Assembly (NCBI GenBank): GCA_001986395.2
Contig: MQVO02000014.1
Span: 248,001 to 312,000 of the forward strand
DNA length: 64,000 nucleotides
Direction of reading: 5' to 3'
Source of the DNA: Irpex lacteus
Lineage: Eukaryota; Basidiomycota; Agaricomycetes; Polyporales; Irpicaceae
Shown: positions 21,869-35,565 of the stretch, piece by piece
How the letters are laid out: every line of letters starts with the position of its first letter
Numbering within the stretch: the first letter of the stretch is position 1
Notes under the pieces: model-generated
The model's input: only the letters and a program-made list of their open reading frames with translations
The model's database searches: none
Told to the model about the DNA's origin: nothing
Position numbers and translations under genes: made by a program

Positions 21869-23151
21869 CTGCGAATTAGAGCGGGTGGTAGACCCTGCCG
21901 CGAGCTGGCACAGATCTGGTTCAGAGGAGGGATGGCCTGCCGCTGAAACGATGACTGGGCTTGCTTGCGACGCTCGAGACTTGTCGAGGGAGCGAGAGAG
22001 GGTGGGGATAGAACAGTCGGTCGTAAAGTAAGTCGTGAAAGAAGCTGAAAGGGCAGAACTGCGGGTCGGGGTCGACGAGAGTTGCGGTGGGATAGACGGA
22101 GTCCTGTGGCAGACGCACAACGAAGGCGTGCCTTTTTGTATCGAGGAAACGATTGCTGACGGTGAGAGCGGCGTCGGGCTGCCCTTGTTGCTGTCGCTTA
22201 TGCGGTTGGGGCGTGAATGCACGGTGCTCGTCTCCGACCTGGCAGAGAGAAGAATCGTTTGATGCTGGGTTCGATGATCTGGACGCCCTCTCCTGTCAAG
22301 TCGCCGCTGTCGTCGTCGTCGTCGAGAAGAGAAAGGTGGGGGTTGTGCAACGAGGGGATCGACTCGACTGGCTTGTCGAGGAGGGTCGATCCTTCGAGGT
22401 GGTCAACTGGCAAAGCCGCGACTTTTATTTTTTGCCCGCTTTTTGCCTCCAACCCCCTTTCGCTCCCAGCTTACGTCAAGCGCCCGGCCTGCTGCCCCTT
22501 GTCTCCCGGGAGACCGCTTCTGGGACCACGCGGCCGGACCTGGGACCGCACCCGTCACTATCGGCCGGCCATCGCTGGAGACACTAGTCACACTTGTGAG
22601 TCGTCCGGCTCCGACTTGTTTTGTTACGAACTGCGAGTACGACATGTAACGCTTCGTATAAATCGCACAGTTCGAGCTACTTACCTTGTACTCCTTATGA
22701 GTTCCTCTCCATGCGCGAAGAAACGCAGTTATAATCTCAGGAACTGATCACGAGCGCGTGCTACATCCTGTCACAACCGTGACCGCTCGTGTGTCGCAGC
22801 CCCCACGGCCATGGCCCATCGTGTGGTGGTTTCAAGGCGACACACGCAGTCGTACTTACGTGGGACAGACACCCCTGTTGGCCATGGTCTCCGCTCGCTG
22901 TGAACACTTCGATAGTGCGGGGACAGGTGCCTTACGCATGTCGCGTCGGTCACGCAGAGACGCCCATAATCAGAACGCCGCCAGCGCTGTTTGCGTGTAG
23001 TTCGCATCTTGCTTCATGACCTTCATGAAGTTCAAAGTTTATCAACTTGCCAGACACTAGGAAAGAAAGTTACGAAACTAGTAGGCGTTGGAATATGTTA
23101 ACACGCTCAACCTATAGCTGAAACATATCCATTAGATATAAATACGCGATC
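21869..23151. other. Intergenic and 5' region between cyclin and FAR11
   Basis: The part near the cyclin is open in the cyclin frame and may be coding or UTR. The 22450-22620 segment is GC-rich. ORFs around 22.8 kb on both strands overlap each other and show no domain. No other gene was seen. Confidence 0.35.
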
Positions 23152-26100
23152 ATGGTATTCCCTCAGTTACCATCTTCGAATGGCATGGGCTCATCCCAGG
23201 ATGCCATGGGCAACGCACAGCAAGTCAATCTTGATTCCATTTCGCTCGGACAGCTGCGGGCCATGGTCAACTCAGCCCCAAAGCCCAAGGCATGTCTGAC
23301 ATCTCGTACAGTCTCGTCATTGTTAACGCTTTCTTGAGCAAGTAGCAATCCTACTACGACTTTCGTTATGATGACGAGGATACAGTCCTGAATGAAATTG
23401 AAGAGTTCTACTCCTATGTAGAGATGCCTCAAGTGGCAGAGAACCTGCGAGCTTGGGAGGGTTGCTTCCCTGATAGTGCGTCTCTCCCCCAAGAACTTTT
23501 CAGTGAACATGGGGTAGCATGCAGGCGATACTGACCAGGAGGGACATTTAGAATGGATAACAAGCCCGTTCGCCCAACGTAAAGCTCACGTGGAGCGACT
23601 TCTTGAAGGCCTCGAACACCGGGACGCCGAATTTCGCTTCACGAATGCACGACGTCTGCTATATGTCCTGCAAGGTACGTGTCCGTATGTTCGATTTGAC
23701 GTTATATTTCAACGCTAAGAATACCATAGGTACCTTTGCGGAGACATCCTCTCCTGAACATCAGCTGCATTGGATAGTTGAGAACTGCAAGGTCGTTCGT
23801 GCCGCTGACGGCCTAAGTAACATCGTGGACGCAATGAAAATTGCCTGTTCGAAACACGATCTGTTATGGTACGTCATCCCCATGAATACTTCTATAGGCG
23901 GCTGGTGAGAACCATTGACATTACTGTGTGAACAGTGGCCTCAGTGACGCAGATGCAGCACATTTCAATATCTCACCCCAGGAGAAAGCTGACTTTATGG
24001 AAGAGGTGACGACAGAGCTATCTGTATATCTAGGCATGTTATATCACATGGTCGAAGTGTTCAAAGGTCACGACGACTTTGCCGAGGAACTCAGTGAGTA
24101 CATGCATATGTGCCTAATCAGGACACCAATTGATCTTCACGCCCAGTGAGTCTGGAACCCCCACTGCCCGTGTGGCTATTCAATGTTGTCGCAGGGCTCA
24201 AAGATAAGAGTGCGAAAGGCTACCCTGTGAAAAAGGTAAGTCGCAGTTTGACAGTCACATTCCGCAGGAGTCTAGACGCTTCGTAGCTTCTCCTAGTGCT
24301 GTGGAAGTCTATCCTTACCTGCTGCGGGGGCATCAGAGAGCTAGCGCGTGTCAAGAAACTATCGCGAGAGCTTGCGGGACTTGGACCGGTCCCTGACGAA
24401 GGTAAACCCTGTTCATCGATTAGAGTCAACAAGTTTGATGTGACTGACCGAACCATCCACACGAAGCGATCCCAATCAAGGCTTCGCCACTCGATATCGA
24501 GGCCTTTCATCAGGAAATCACCGTCAAATACCCGACGTTTGCACCCCAGCACAAGTCTAACCAGCTGCCTGACGTGTCTGTGCCCGCTCCCGTGCAAGCA
24601 GCCAAACTCGCCGACGCGTATGCGCCAATACCCGTCCGACACCACTACGAACACGATGAGTCTGACCCCAATCACCACGGTATGCTCCAAGGCGGGATGG
24701 GCCACAGCGGCATGCCCTACCACCCCAACCAACAACAGACCTCAGGCTTCCGGGTCCCGCACAACGCAACTCCGGCGCCGTCCCCGCCGCCCTCGCCCAA
24801 ACCGAAGAAACAACAATTCCAAACTGATCAGACGAGACCGTTCCTGTTTCCGTTTTCGAGAAGCAACTTTGGGAGGCGGGGAGGCTCGCTCGTGCCGTTT
24901 GCGATAGATGAGGCTGATAAGCTTTATCATAAGCACATGTATGTGAGCCTCGCGCTGTGGCAGATGTGGCGGACGAGGGAGGAGTGTATGACCGCTGAAA
25001 GTGGGCTGGATCACATGCCTGGCTCAGAGAGGGTGTCTGCGCCCAAGGTGGCGCCAAACGTACGTTATGGCCATCCTGAGTATTGGATGAGTTATGTCGC
25101 GTCTGGACTAACGGTTGAACGTTTTGTAGGATGATGATCCTTCGGACGCTTTACCTGATGTGGCTCTGCTGGACCAGAAGATCGCAGAGGCGGAGGAGAT
25201 GATGGCCAAAGCGGAGACAAGCGCAGATAAGCGCAAGGCAAAGGAGAGAAAGGAAGATCTTCTGCGTCTCCGTCGCGTCGAATTGCTCTACGTGCGTTAA
25301 CCTTTCAGCTCCTTCCGCGACGCATCGTTAACGTCATCCTGCGATTTTGTTTAGAGTTCGGTCTTGCCTGTTCTTTCGGGATGGGTGCTCGTCCTTCTCA
25401 AGTTGCTCTTGGCCACCGTGACCGCCACCGCGAACGGTCCACCGCAGGGCGCAGCTCCCGGCTTCCCGCCCGGTGTCTCTTCTCGTATGTTTTAATCTTG
25501 CTGTTGTGAATTGTCAGCTCTAATCATCGTGGCGTAGCTCTGGAACAGCCTCCCGGTCCGCCGCCCACGCTGGACGAGATCGATGTGACAAGACATCGCG
25601 AAATCACGTCCAAAGCGGTTTCAGCGATTCTGCTTCTTACGCTGAAATGGTTCAAAGTCTCACGTAGGTCCTATTTGCGCGCAAACCGGAAGGCGTAACT
25701 CTAACATGCGAACACTAGATGTGATGAAGTTCCATCATCTGGGACAGATTTTGCTTGACACGAATTGTCTACTATTGATCTTGAAGATGTTTGGTCTACA
25801 AGAGGTCTCCGTAACTGTTGTGTCTAGAGCTGATGCACCCGATCACAAGTGAGTATCAAAGTTTATATTTTTTTTCCCGGCTCACCTGCGAGGATAGTTT
25901 TTTCCGGTTTTGCCAGTTGCATTTCTCGCAGAATCCTCAGGTCACTCGCCCTGAGGATGATATGCTGAAGGCTCCTAGGCAAGCTATCATGCGCGTTACT
26001 ACTTTGCCCAATGGTGACAAACGTGAAGAGGAGGTCGACTTATTGACCGACTTTTCGTGGCGGAACTTCTTCTCGACGATCAACTTTGCTAAGATCATGC

Positions 26101-27519
26101 AGAAATTGTCGAAGCACAGGTCTCACCGGATCCGCATGCTTGTGCAGTACAAGAGTTCTGTAAGTAGAAGCACCGGCTCGTCATGACGGAGTTGCGACTA
26201 ACAGTGAGCGGAACAGGCTGTACTCAAGCGTATACTCAAGGTTCAACACCCAATGCTCCAGCTGCATGTTCTGAAATTGATCAAGAGCCAAGTACCTTTC
26301 TGCGGACGTAAATGGCGGCAATGTAAGTCGTCACTCTGCGCGGTCCAACATTACTTCATTGATCGTCGCACAGCAAACATGCAAGTTATTACCGCAGTCT
26401 ATCTCAATTGCCGGCCCGACCTGCGTGACGAGTGGCTCACGGGCGTAGAAGTCGACGACGTGACCGATTCGCAGGTGAGTGACTCCCCCTCTCGCGCCGT
26501 CCGGATATAGCATCTCAGCTCATACTCACGGCATGTGTGTGCACTATCAGGCTCAAGAGCAAGCTTTACGTCATCTCGTCAAGTTCTGTGAGTCAAAATC
26601 TCTCTATACAAACGTGCACCCGCTTACCCACGAGGGGCTATTCCTGCTCGCAGATAACACGAAACGATACGGCGCCACCGCTACACACCTCTCGACCGGT
26701 GGCCACAGGCGGACCAGCAGTCTCTCACATCACCTCGAAGGTCTCCACCCAGGCCCGGAGTTATCCGGAATCATACGGCCTGTGGGCACGCCCAACACCG
26801 TCGATGCCGACGTCTTCCCGCCGCTACGTGCCCAACAGCCGGATCCGTCGATCTTCCTGCCTTATGTGACCGAGGATATCGCCTTTGAGGAGGAGTACCA
26901 GGAATATCTGTCTGATTTGGGATGGTCCGATCAACCCGTGGCCAGTGGTGACGCTCCCCCCGTATCGAACGTCTCGGCGTGGTCAAGGCTGCCAGAGTTT
27001 TCAGACATCGCCGATGGGATAAGCGACAGCGAGAGTATTGTGTCTATTGGAGAGTTGGGTGACGACGCGCGGCTTGATGCCGGTCGAGACGACCGGGAGG
27101 TGCCTGATGAGAACTTGAACAACTGGGAGGTGAGTCATCCATCCCATTCCGTATCTTCGTCAGCAGACTTTGCGCGAGAGATATATTTGACTGACGACTT
27201 CATTGCGTGTTTCTTTTTCGCGTAGCACATGAGTCCGAAAACTATGGCTGCGTTGACTAAGTCGCCGGCTGGAGGGCGGCGCTCGAGTTCGGGCAGCGGA
27301 CTGCGGCCTGTGTTACCGTTCGATCTGGAGGACGGCAGCGCTCTTGACCCTGATGTGGAGGATGACGAAACGGAGCTTGGTCCCATACCGAAGGAGCCCT
27401 CTGGCCCATTCCAATCCGGCGCAGGTGTTGATGAAGTCGAATATGCCTATGGGTCAGTCTGTTATCCAGTCTTCCCTCCAACTAAAACTGACAATTGGTA
27501 TTTATTCCTCAGAGTTTAA
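23152..27519 (+). CDS. FAR11: Far11/STRIP-like STRIPAK subunit
   Basis: A many-exon gene (about 18 exons) that reads through in frame to roughly 1,100 aa. The N-terminal N1221-type domain is clear: NEIEEFYSYVEMPQVAENLR, HVERLLEGLEHRDAEFRFTN, RLLYVLQGTFAE and LEPPLPVWLFNVVAGLKDK. The C-terminal DUF3402-type domain has HVMKFHHLGQILLDTNCLLL, VLKRILKVQHPMLQLHVLK and PFCGRKWRQ. Far11 in yeast, STRIP1/2 in animals and PRO22 in Sordaria are scaffold subunits of the STRIPAK phosphatase-kinase complex, which controls cell-cycle arrest, hyphal fusion and fruiting. Intron 1 (23290-23345) appears to use a GC donor (AAG|GCATGT). A Pro-rich segment lies between the domains and an acidic tail ends at VEYAYGV. 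The convergent DPH1 gene ends 233 bp downstream. Confidence 0.88.
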
Positions 27520-27751
27520 CGTGCATGTTGGGCTCGTGACCCAGAGGTATCTGCATCTCATAATGGAACGATCGTTGTTGGTGATGGAATAATGGATTCG
27601 TAGCGTTCCGAAACTCGTCCTGAGCGCACGGCAATATAAACTTTGCCAATTCATGAGTGTCGCAGAAGTAACCCTCTCATAGAACGAGGAAACGGCGGTA
27701 ACGCTGCAGTGTCATGAATACGTGATTATGATATACACCAATTCGATCCAA

Positions 27752-29532
27752 TCAGTATGCAGCTTTAGCTCGCGAGACCGCCCACGGCGTGCCCGCAGCG
27801 TAGAAATCCATCGGGTAGATACTCTCCTTCTTTCCCTTCTCGGTCTCTTCTATCCACCCAACCGCCTTTCCAACGGCGACGGCAGTCTCATACGGGCTTA
27901 ACAGGGGCTTGTCGAAGGCGTAGCCCCAATCAATTGACAAGCGAGGACACGAGGTTTGCACGAAGGTCGAGATGTGGGGGTTGAACAGCGCGAGCTTGGC
28001 GGGCGATAACTCGGAGAGCAGGATGGGCATGTACGGGATGGGCGTGCGCGAACTTGAGAGCTGGTGTGTGATCGCTTGTAGTTGTCTGAAGCTCCCCTGT
28101 CGCCCGAGGGTGCCCAATATGACGCCCCAGAGCGGCGGTGAATCCGAAGTGATACCGCCAGTAGAGTCGGGGTCATCGTGCGTATCAGGCGTGGCGAACG
28201 TATTGATGCTTCGTCGGGCGTTTTCAACAGCTTCATGCCTGACTGTGCGCATCTCGGTGTGGTTATACCGTTCCCGCGTGAGTTTCTTCGAATATGGGTC
28301 GTAGCGGAAGGCAGGCACAGAAGGGTTCGCGATCATAATCGACTCGAGGTGGAAGCGGCCGTCGCCGAGGTATCTGTGGACCAGCGGGGATGAAATCCAT
28401 TGTGAATGAACTCGTTTTCTCAGCTGAATGGTGAGACTCACATGAGGGCGTCGATGTCGTCGCTGAGGTGCGGTGCGGTGCATCCTAGAATTTCACCAGG
28501 GGAGAGGGGCTTTGAGCGCGGTATGGTGGCTTCGTAGCGACCTTTATATAATCTTGGGTGACCGACTTGTAATTCGGAGCTATTATCTGGTTCGCCGTTC
28601 TCGATCGCATGGGAGGGAGGGACATCTGTGTCTGCGGTAAGGTCGTCTTTGAGGCGTGAGAGTGCCGCCACGAATTGAATTGTCGAGACAAGTGCGAGGC
28701 GAGTGGGTTCACCAGACGAGGAGGACGTAGGAGAGCTTTCACCAGTTTCTGGACCCTTTGAAGTCGAGGTATTCGGCCCCTCGATACGTAGATGCTGGCC
28801 AGGGCCTATCGGTTGCCCTGCTGGCACATCGGGGCTTGCTTCTTCTGAGTCAAGTAGAAGCTCATGAAACTGTCTTCGGTCTGTCGGGAAGTTGAGCCGC
28901 ACAGTCTGGGCCAGATGGGCTGCGTCGATGGCTATCTCGACGAAGACGTATAGAGTTTTGATGGTAGTTTCCGTCGTTGGCACTTCGAGTGAAAGGTAAA
29001 TAGATATTCGTAGGTTCGAAAATGTCAACTAACCGAGGCAACTGTGCCCGTAATGAACTAGCATGTCGCACCCAAGAGCTACGGCAGTGTAATCATCAAT
29101 GCAACACGCTCCGTATGTGACATCCCCCATAATCACGGTCAATGCGGATGTGAATCTACGACAAACACATCAATACCGTGCTTTATGACAAGGTTAAATG
29201 AGAGTGTCACCTGCGCACCGTTCAATGATGTCTGCGATAGTACAGGCAAACATCTGTAATCCTTCAGGCATTTGTAGAGCTACCATCTTTGCGTCGTTCT
29301 TCCTTATATGATGGACAGTCTTGTGTATCTCGAAGGAGTAGTTGGGGGGTAGTTGAGATATCGCAGCGTTAAGCTTCGCATCCTGTAGAATTTCTGCTGG
29401 TACTTGATTTGCTATGACAGAAGATACTCCTGGTTTGGATGGGGTAGCAGACTTGCTGCCTACAAATCGTCTCCGAGGTTTAGATGCATTCGCTGAGGAC
29501 TTTGATTTGCTAGATGATGGGACTTCCGACAT
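27752..29532 (-). CDS. DPH1: Diphthamide synthesis radical enzyme subunit Dph1
   Basis: Exons 29532-29219, 29155-29034, 28982-28442 and 28373-27752 join in phase to 532 aa. Dph1 with Dph2 forms the [4Fe-4S] enzyme that transfers the 3-amino-3-carboxypropyl group of S-adenosylmethionine to a histidine of elongation factor 2, the first diphthamide step. Conserved blocks are [84 protein letters not shown] and [20 protein letters not shown]. The cysteines in GACC, GCTAP and TSCPR match the three cluster ligands. Intron 1 uses a GTGCGC donor, chosen because it restores the conserved ERFTSA junction. A Ser/Thr/Pro insertion of about 60 residues lies in the middle. The gene is divergent from the NPC1 gene, with 327 bp between start codons. 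Confidence 0.9.
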
Positions 29533-29859
29533 CGCTACAAATGAAGCATGAGAGATTCTTCTTATAGACAAAGCTAACATGCGACTAACTTGAGCTTGAT
29601 CGTGGTGGGGGATTGAAGTACTTGCAATCTGAAGATGATAATTTCCGGTGAGGTAATCAGGCGCACATCTCATCAACGGATCAATCCACGTGGCAGGCAC
29701 GGACAATGTCCGCAGCGCGACCCCAGTCGCGTCATGTCCGTTTCAGTGCTTCAGCTCCAGCCTAACCGCGTACCCAATCTCTCCTCTTGTTGAAGCTCAC
29801 ACTACCGCAGGCTAGGACTCTACAACTCCAGTACTACCTCGGATTTGCGACCAGGGCGC

Positions 29860-32800
29860 ATGGCGTCGCCGACGAAGGGGCAGGCTGTAGCCGCCATGGA
29901 CGGAAGAGAGGGACGTTGCGCAATGAGAGGCTCCTGTGGTCCTAAGGATTGGTTTGGGAAGCCATTGCCATGTCCAACCGATGAAGCAGCAACGGAGGTA
30001 AGTGTTTGGGAGTATGTACACACCCTTTGGCTAAAGACAGTATAGGATGATGTGGACCGCGACCTGCTAGTATCGCTATGCGGAGCAGATTATACCGCAG
30101 GACCGACTTGCTGCACGACAAGTCAACTGGAGACACTGAGAGATAATCTTGTGCAAGCTGAGAACATCATTGCTTCATGCCCAGCATGTCGAAACAACTT
30201 CCGCGAGTTCTGGTGTACCTTCACTTGCTCTCCCAATCAAGCCACCTTCCTCAATGTCACATCCACACAGCAATCTAGCACAGGCAAGACCGCCGTAGAG
30301 TCCGTTGACTTTTACGTCGGCGACCGTTTTGGCACAGGATTCTACGACAGTTGCTCGAAGATACAAGTTGGTGCTACGAACGGCTATGCCATGGACTTAA
30401 TTGGTGGAGGTGCCACGAACTACTCTGGTTTCTTCAAGTTCATGGGTGACGTGAAAGATATGGGCAGCCCATTCCAGATCAACTTCCCGAGCCAAGCACC
30501 TACAGAGATTCTGCCATTCGACAAGGCAGCTCGCAACTGCTACGACGATGACCTTGGTAGCAGGTGTACGTGCATTGACTGCCCGGACGTCTGCAAAGCG
30601 TTGCCGGAGGTACCTCCTCCTGGTTCTGAACCAACATGCCACGTCGGAGTGCTGCCATGCCTATCCTTTATTCTGGTGCTTGCCTACGGGTTGGCAGTTA
30701 TCTCTTTCCTTGTCGGGTATTCCTTGCAGCGTACACTTCGTAGACGAAAGGAGCGCTATAACCGTGCCGCTCTTTCTGCAGACGGTGCCTCTGATAGTAC
30801 ACCTCTATCTCCACGCTCGCATTCCCGAGGTCTCATTGGCGCTTCCTCTCTGTCGCACGCGAACGGAGACGAGTCACCAGAGAACTACTCAGAATCTCGT
30901 CGTCTCGGGAGAGGGGCCTCTCTCCTGGATCCCATCGAAACAGTACAACCGCGTCAGTACAAACTCAATACTATCCTTCGAAGGTTCTTCTACCATCTAG
31001 GCTTCCGAGTCGCGGCCTTCCCATGGCTCACGTTCGCGGTTATATTTACCATCGTCGGTCTCCTTAACATAGGCTGGAAGAACTTCGCTGTCGAGACGGA
31101 CCCCGTTCGCCTATGGGTTGCACCAGACTCGGAGAGCAAGATTCAGAAGGAATACTTTGACGAGCACTTTGGTCCATTCTTCCGTCCCGAGCAGATCTAT
31201 GTCACCTCTACGCCCGTCAACTTTGTTGACTTTTCTACAGGCGTCGAAACGAAGTACCAAGAGCCTGTGCTCTCTTGGGAGACGTTGAAGTATTGGTTCC
31301 ACATCGAAGAGGAGATTCGAGCACTGCGCTCAGAACCAAACAATTATACGCTGGACGATGTCTGCTTCAAACCCGCCGGGCCAGATGGCTTCTGTGTCGT
31401 ACAATCTATAGGTGGCTGGTTTGGAAACGACCTTAGCAGCTACGATGCGGATACGTGGCGTGATCATATTTTACGCTGCGCCCGCTCCCCGGTCGAATGC
31501 AGACCAGACTTTGAGCAGCCTCTTGCACCACAGTACGTTCTCGGTGGCATACCCACGTCACCTGATGGAGGCAAAGAATACCTGGACTCTAAAGCCCTGG
31601 TAGTTACCTATGTCGTATCCAACTCCTTGAACCCAGAGGAGGAGGCCAAAGCGACGGAGTGGGAGAGAACTTTGAGGACTTATCTGCAGGACCTGGCGGG
31701 ACGCATCGGTGACGAAGCAGGTCTAGACATCGCGTTCTCTACGGGTGTATCTCTCGAGGAGGAAATCAACAAGAGCACTAATATGGACGTGAAGATTGTC
31801 GTCCTGTCCTACCTTGCCATGTTCTTCTACGTGTCTTTGACACTCGGAAGTGGCTATGTCGGAGGGGAGGAGGACGGTCTTGGTACTTCTCTTCTTCGCT
31901 GGGCCAGGAACTTCCCAAAGTTATTCAGCCGCGCCAGCTCATCCTCGCTGTCCATCGACTCTCGAGAAACTCCCTCTTGGTTCCCGCGCATACCTCGCAA
32001 GCTATTTGTAGGATCAAAAGTTGGCCTTGGTCTGTTCGGTATCAGCTTGGTTATCCTCTCCGTTTCCTCCTCCGTCGGATTCTTCTCATTACTGAACGTC
32101 CGAGCTACGCTCATCATCGCCGAGGTCATTCCCTTCCTAGTTCTCGCCGTAGGTGTGGACAATGTTTTCATCCTCGTACACGAGATGGATCGTCAGAACC
32201 TCCTACACGGCCCCAACGCATCTACGGCATCGAACTTCAGCGCCGTCACGCCCATTTCCCCGGCTCACCCTCGAGGGCGCTTTGACCCTGCCCAGTCTAA
32301 CGACGAGTCTGTTGATGCCGCGTCAGTACCTCTTTTCTTGCCTGTAGAAGAACGAGTCGCACGTACGCTGGCGAAGATGGGCCCGTCCATCTTGCTCAGC
32401 ACGATCACCGAGGTAGTCGCGTTTGCACTCGGTGCTATTGTGCCAATGCCGGCTGTGAGGAACTTCGCTCTATATGCAGCAGGGAGTGTGTTCTTGAACG
32501 CGCTGCTACAAATCACTGTGTTCGTTGGCGCGTTGACTTTGGATCAGCGAAGGCAAGAGGTAAGTATCGATGGTTTTGGTCTGTGGAATATGCTGCTCAA
32601 CTCAGAGATACTAGGCCAATCGCATAGATTGCTTCCCGTGCATTCGGGTACCCTCTCGGATTGCCTTATTGGACCCTCCACCACCTGGGAGTGGTCTCGG
32701 TACCTTGGCCAAGTTTATTCGAAGGCACTACGTGCCATTCCTACTCAAACCAGTCGTCAAGGGTGTCGTCCTATTGACGTTCGCTGGACTCTTCGTCTGC

Positions 32801-34290
32801 TCCATCATCTCGATACAGCACATCGAGTTGGGACTTGGTACGTGGGTTACTTCTCATGCGAGCGAACGTACTCAAGTATGCAACAGAACAAAGACTAGCG
32901 TTGCCCTCCGAGTCCTACTTGATTCCCTGGTTTGACGCTGTCGACGCTTACCTCGAGATCGGTCCTCCCGTATACTTCGTCGTCCGTGACGCAGACACCA
33001 AGAAACGGCCCGTTCAACAAGAGCTCTGCGGACGCTTCACAACTTGTGATGACTTCTCAGTCGCCAACGTCCTAGAGGCCGAACGCAAGATCTCTGCATC
33101 GTCGTTCATCGCAGACCCCACCGCATCATGGATCGACGACTTCTTGAACTGGCTGAACCCTGCCCAAGGCAGATGCTGCAGAGTCAACAGGCGCGACCCA
33201 ACGAAGTTCTGCACGAGCCGTCAACCTGACCGGATTTGCCGACCTTGTTTCGAGGGACACGAGCCCGCGTGGAACATCACTATGAATGGGCTACCACAAG
33301 GCGAAGAGTTCATGCGGTATCTGAACCAATGGCTCATATCACCCACAAATGAAGACTGTCCCTTGGCGGGGAGAGCTTCGTTCGGTAACGCACTCGCTTT
33401 GGGAGCAAACCGCACAGACGTCGTAACTTCACATTTCCGCACTTCACACACACCACTCAAGTCGCAGTCGGATTACATCAACTCTTTCCACGCGGCACAC
33501 CGTATAGCGGACGAGATTTCGGAGAAGACAGGCGTGGACGTCTTCCCGTACTCGCTGCACTACGTGTTTTTCGATCAATACGCGCATATCATCGCCATTA
33601 CTGAACAGATCCTCGGGCTAGGACTCGCTGCCGTCCTCCTCGTCACTGCCTTACTTCTTGGGTCATGGCGCACCGGAACCATTGTCACTGGTGTCGTTGG
33701 CTTGACGGTGATTACTGTCATGGGAGTCATGGGTATTTGGGGTATCAGCTTGAACGCGATTAGCTTGGTGAACTTGGTGATTTCGTTGGGCATTGCGGTA
33801 GAGTTCTGTGCGCATGTTGCGAGGGCGTTCATGAGTTGTGGCTCAGGTCTGCCCGTTGATCATCCGGCTGGGCAGAAAGAGCGAGACGAGAGAATGGTCA
33901 CGGCTTTGGTGGACGTTGGCCCTTCGGTAAGCTCTTCTTACGCACTTTGTGAAGGGAACGAAAGGCTGACCGTCTTCGTATCTTTCCAGGTGCTCTCTGG
34001 CATTACTTTTACTAAGTTGATTGGGATGTGTGTCCTCGCGCTCACTCGTTCTCGATTACTCGAGGTACGTCGCTCATTCCTGAGCCGTATTTCAACATTC
34101 ACTGAGCCGTTCACAGATCTATTACTTCCGCATGTGGTTCACTCTCATTATTTCTGGTGCTCTGCACGGCCTCGTTCTCCTACCTGTGGTCCTGAGCTTA
34201 GCAGGCGGACCGGGATTCCCGTTTCAAGAGGCAGACGAGGAGTGGATGTCCCATGCCATTCGCAATGACTACAACTTTGACTATACGTGA
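29860..34290 (+). CDS. NCR1: NPC1/Ncr1-type sterol transporter
   Basis: About 1,390 aa in six or seven exons. Exon 1 (29860-29997) has RCAMRGSCGPKDWFGKPLPC and joins exon 2 at 30046; further introns start at about 32560, 32840, 33929 and 34065. The NPC1 N-terminal domain has paired cysteines (CGADYTAGPTCC, CPACRNNFREFWCTFTCSPN) and binds sterol in the vacuolar lumen. A transmembrane segment near 30650-30730, the sterol-sensing domain (LIIAEVIPFLVLAVGVDNVF), the Cys-rich second luminal loop and a second transmembrane bundle follow (GIAVEFCAHVARAF). The junction DQRRQEANRIDCFPC is typical of NPC1. No signal peptide is visible at the ATG used, so a short upstream exon may be missing. An in-frame TGA ends the gene at 34290; a weak intron (34287-34352) would extend it to 34383. 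Confidence 0.88.
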
Positions 34291-34557
34291 GCACCTCTTT
34301 AATACCACAACAGGCATCAATTGACGACGTTCGCTGCAGCCCCTTCTTACAGGACGATGACTCTCACGTCAGTGATTGATTGATGTAAATATATGCTATG
34401 CGTACGACCTTATACTACTTTGTAATGACTGGAAAACACGACCAGAACGCTTTATCATATTACACACGTCTTCCGAGGGTGCAATATATCATCATCATTC
34501 GAGAAAACAGTATTACACTCACAAGATAACGAAGCGACTGACATGAAGCAAAGTGTC

Positions 34558-35565
34558 CTAATCCTTGGGCGCCGGTGACCTCGACCTGCTGTCCCTGATA
34601 TCGTCACGGCTGAAGCTCCTCCTTGCACGACTGCTCGCGACCGACCGACTCCTGCTCCTAGAGTACCTCGAATACGACGAGTACGACGCAGACCTCGACC
34701 TCGACCGCGGCGTGAGCGACCTTGTACGCGAGCGACTTGAGCGCACCGAGTAGCTACGCGACCTCGACCGACGAGATGACCTGTACGCCGCCCCACCGCG
34801 CTCGTAGCTCGGAGAACGTCTCCGAGGGGGTACACGGTCCCGGTCGCCTCTGCGAATGGGTGAGCGCGAACGAGACCGGGAGATGGGACGGTAGGTGTCT
34901 CTCCCTACAGGTCCTCTCCGTCCTCCAGGTCCTCCTCCACCGTACCCTCTCGACCTGAAATCCCTGTCTCTGTCTCTATCCCGTTCTCTTTCCCGGTCTC
35001 TGTCTGCAAACCGGTCGAACCTGTCGCGTTTGCCGTATCCTCCGCCACCACCTCCACGACGCGGAGACCGGGACCGAGAGAGCGAGCGGGAGTATGAGCG
35101 TGGACGACCTCCGCCGCCACCGTTACGTGCGCCGCGGGGAGGTGGACGTGGAGAGCGGGAACGAGAGCGGACGGGGAGTTCTGAGAGTTCGACTTTGACG
35201 ACAGCCCCGTCTAATTGTCCGCCGTCCATGTGCGAGGCGGCCTTGTGTGCAGACGCTGCGTCCGAGTATTCGAGTGCGGCTTTACCTCTGTTTTGGCCAG
35301 CTGTAGTTCGTTTCAAAAGATACATTAATGTTGAGTATACGCGTATGCATTAGACATGAGTCTTACATTTTCCAAATAATGGCAAGTCGACCTTCGTAAT
35401 CTCCCCATAGAAGCCAAAGATAGTTTGTAAATGAGCCTCGACTACGTTCCGTGAGAGGTTGGTGACGATGACCACTTTGGCGTTGGGCTTTTCGACGCGC
35501 TCGCTGTCCATGTCGACATCCTCGTCGCGAAGTGGGTGCGGTGAAGTAGAACGTCCTCGAGACAT
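34558..35565 (-). CDS. RNPS1: RNPS1-like RRM/RS-domain splicing factor
   Basis: Two exons (35565-35367, 35300-34558) give 313 aa. A single RRM spans residues about 28-105, with RNP-like strands KVVIVTNLSRNV and GKAALEYSDAASAHKAASHM and the MDGGQLDG turn seen in RNPS1. It is followed by a long Arg/Ser region with RS, RD and glycine stretches. In the family, RNPS1 binds the exon junction complex and links splicing to mRNA surveillance; the RS tail is phosphorylated and nuclear. The intron interrupts the RRM. The 3' end converges with NPC1. A generic SR protein is the alternative, but the RRM resembles RNPS1 most. Confidence 0.78.

Noticed and set aside
19435..22747. Several plus-strand ORFs of 100-280 codons
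   Set aside because: They lie antisense to the cyclin exons and show Arg-rich compositional translations without domains.
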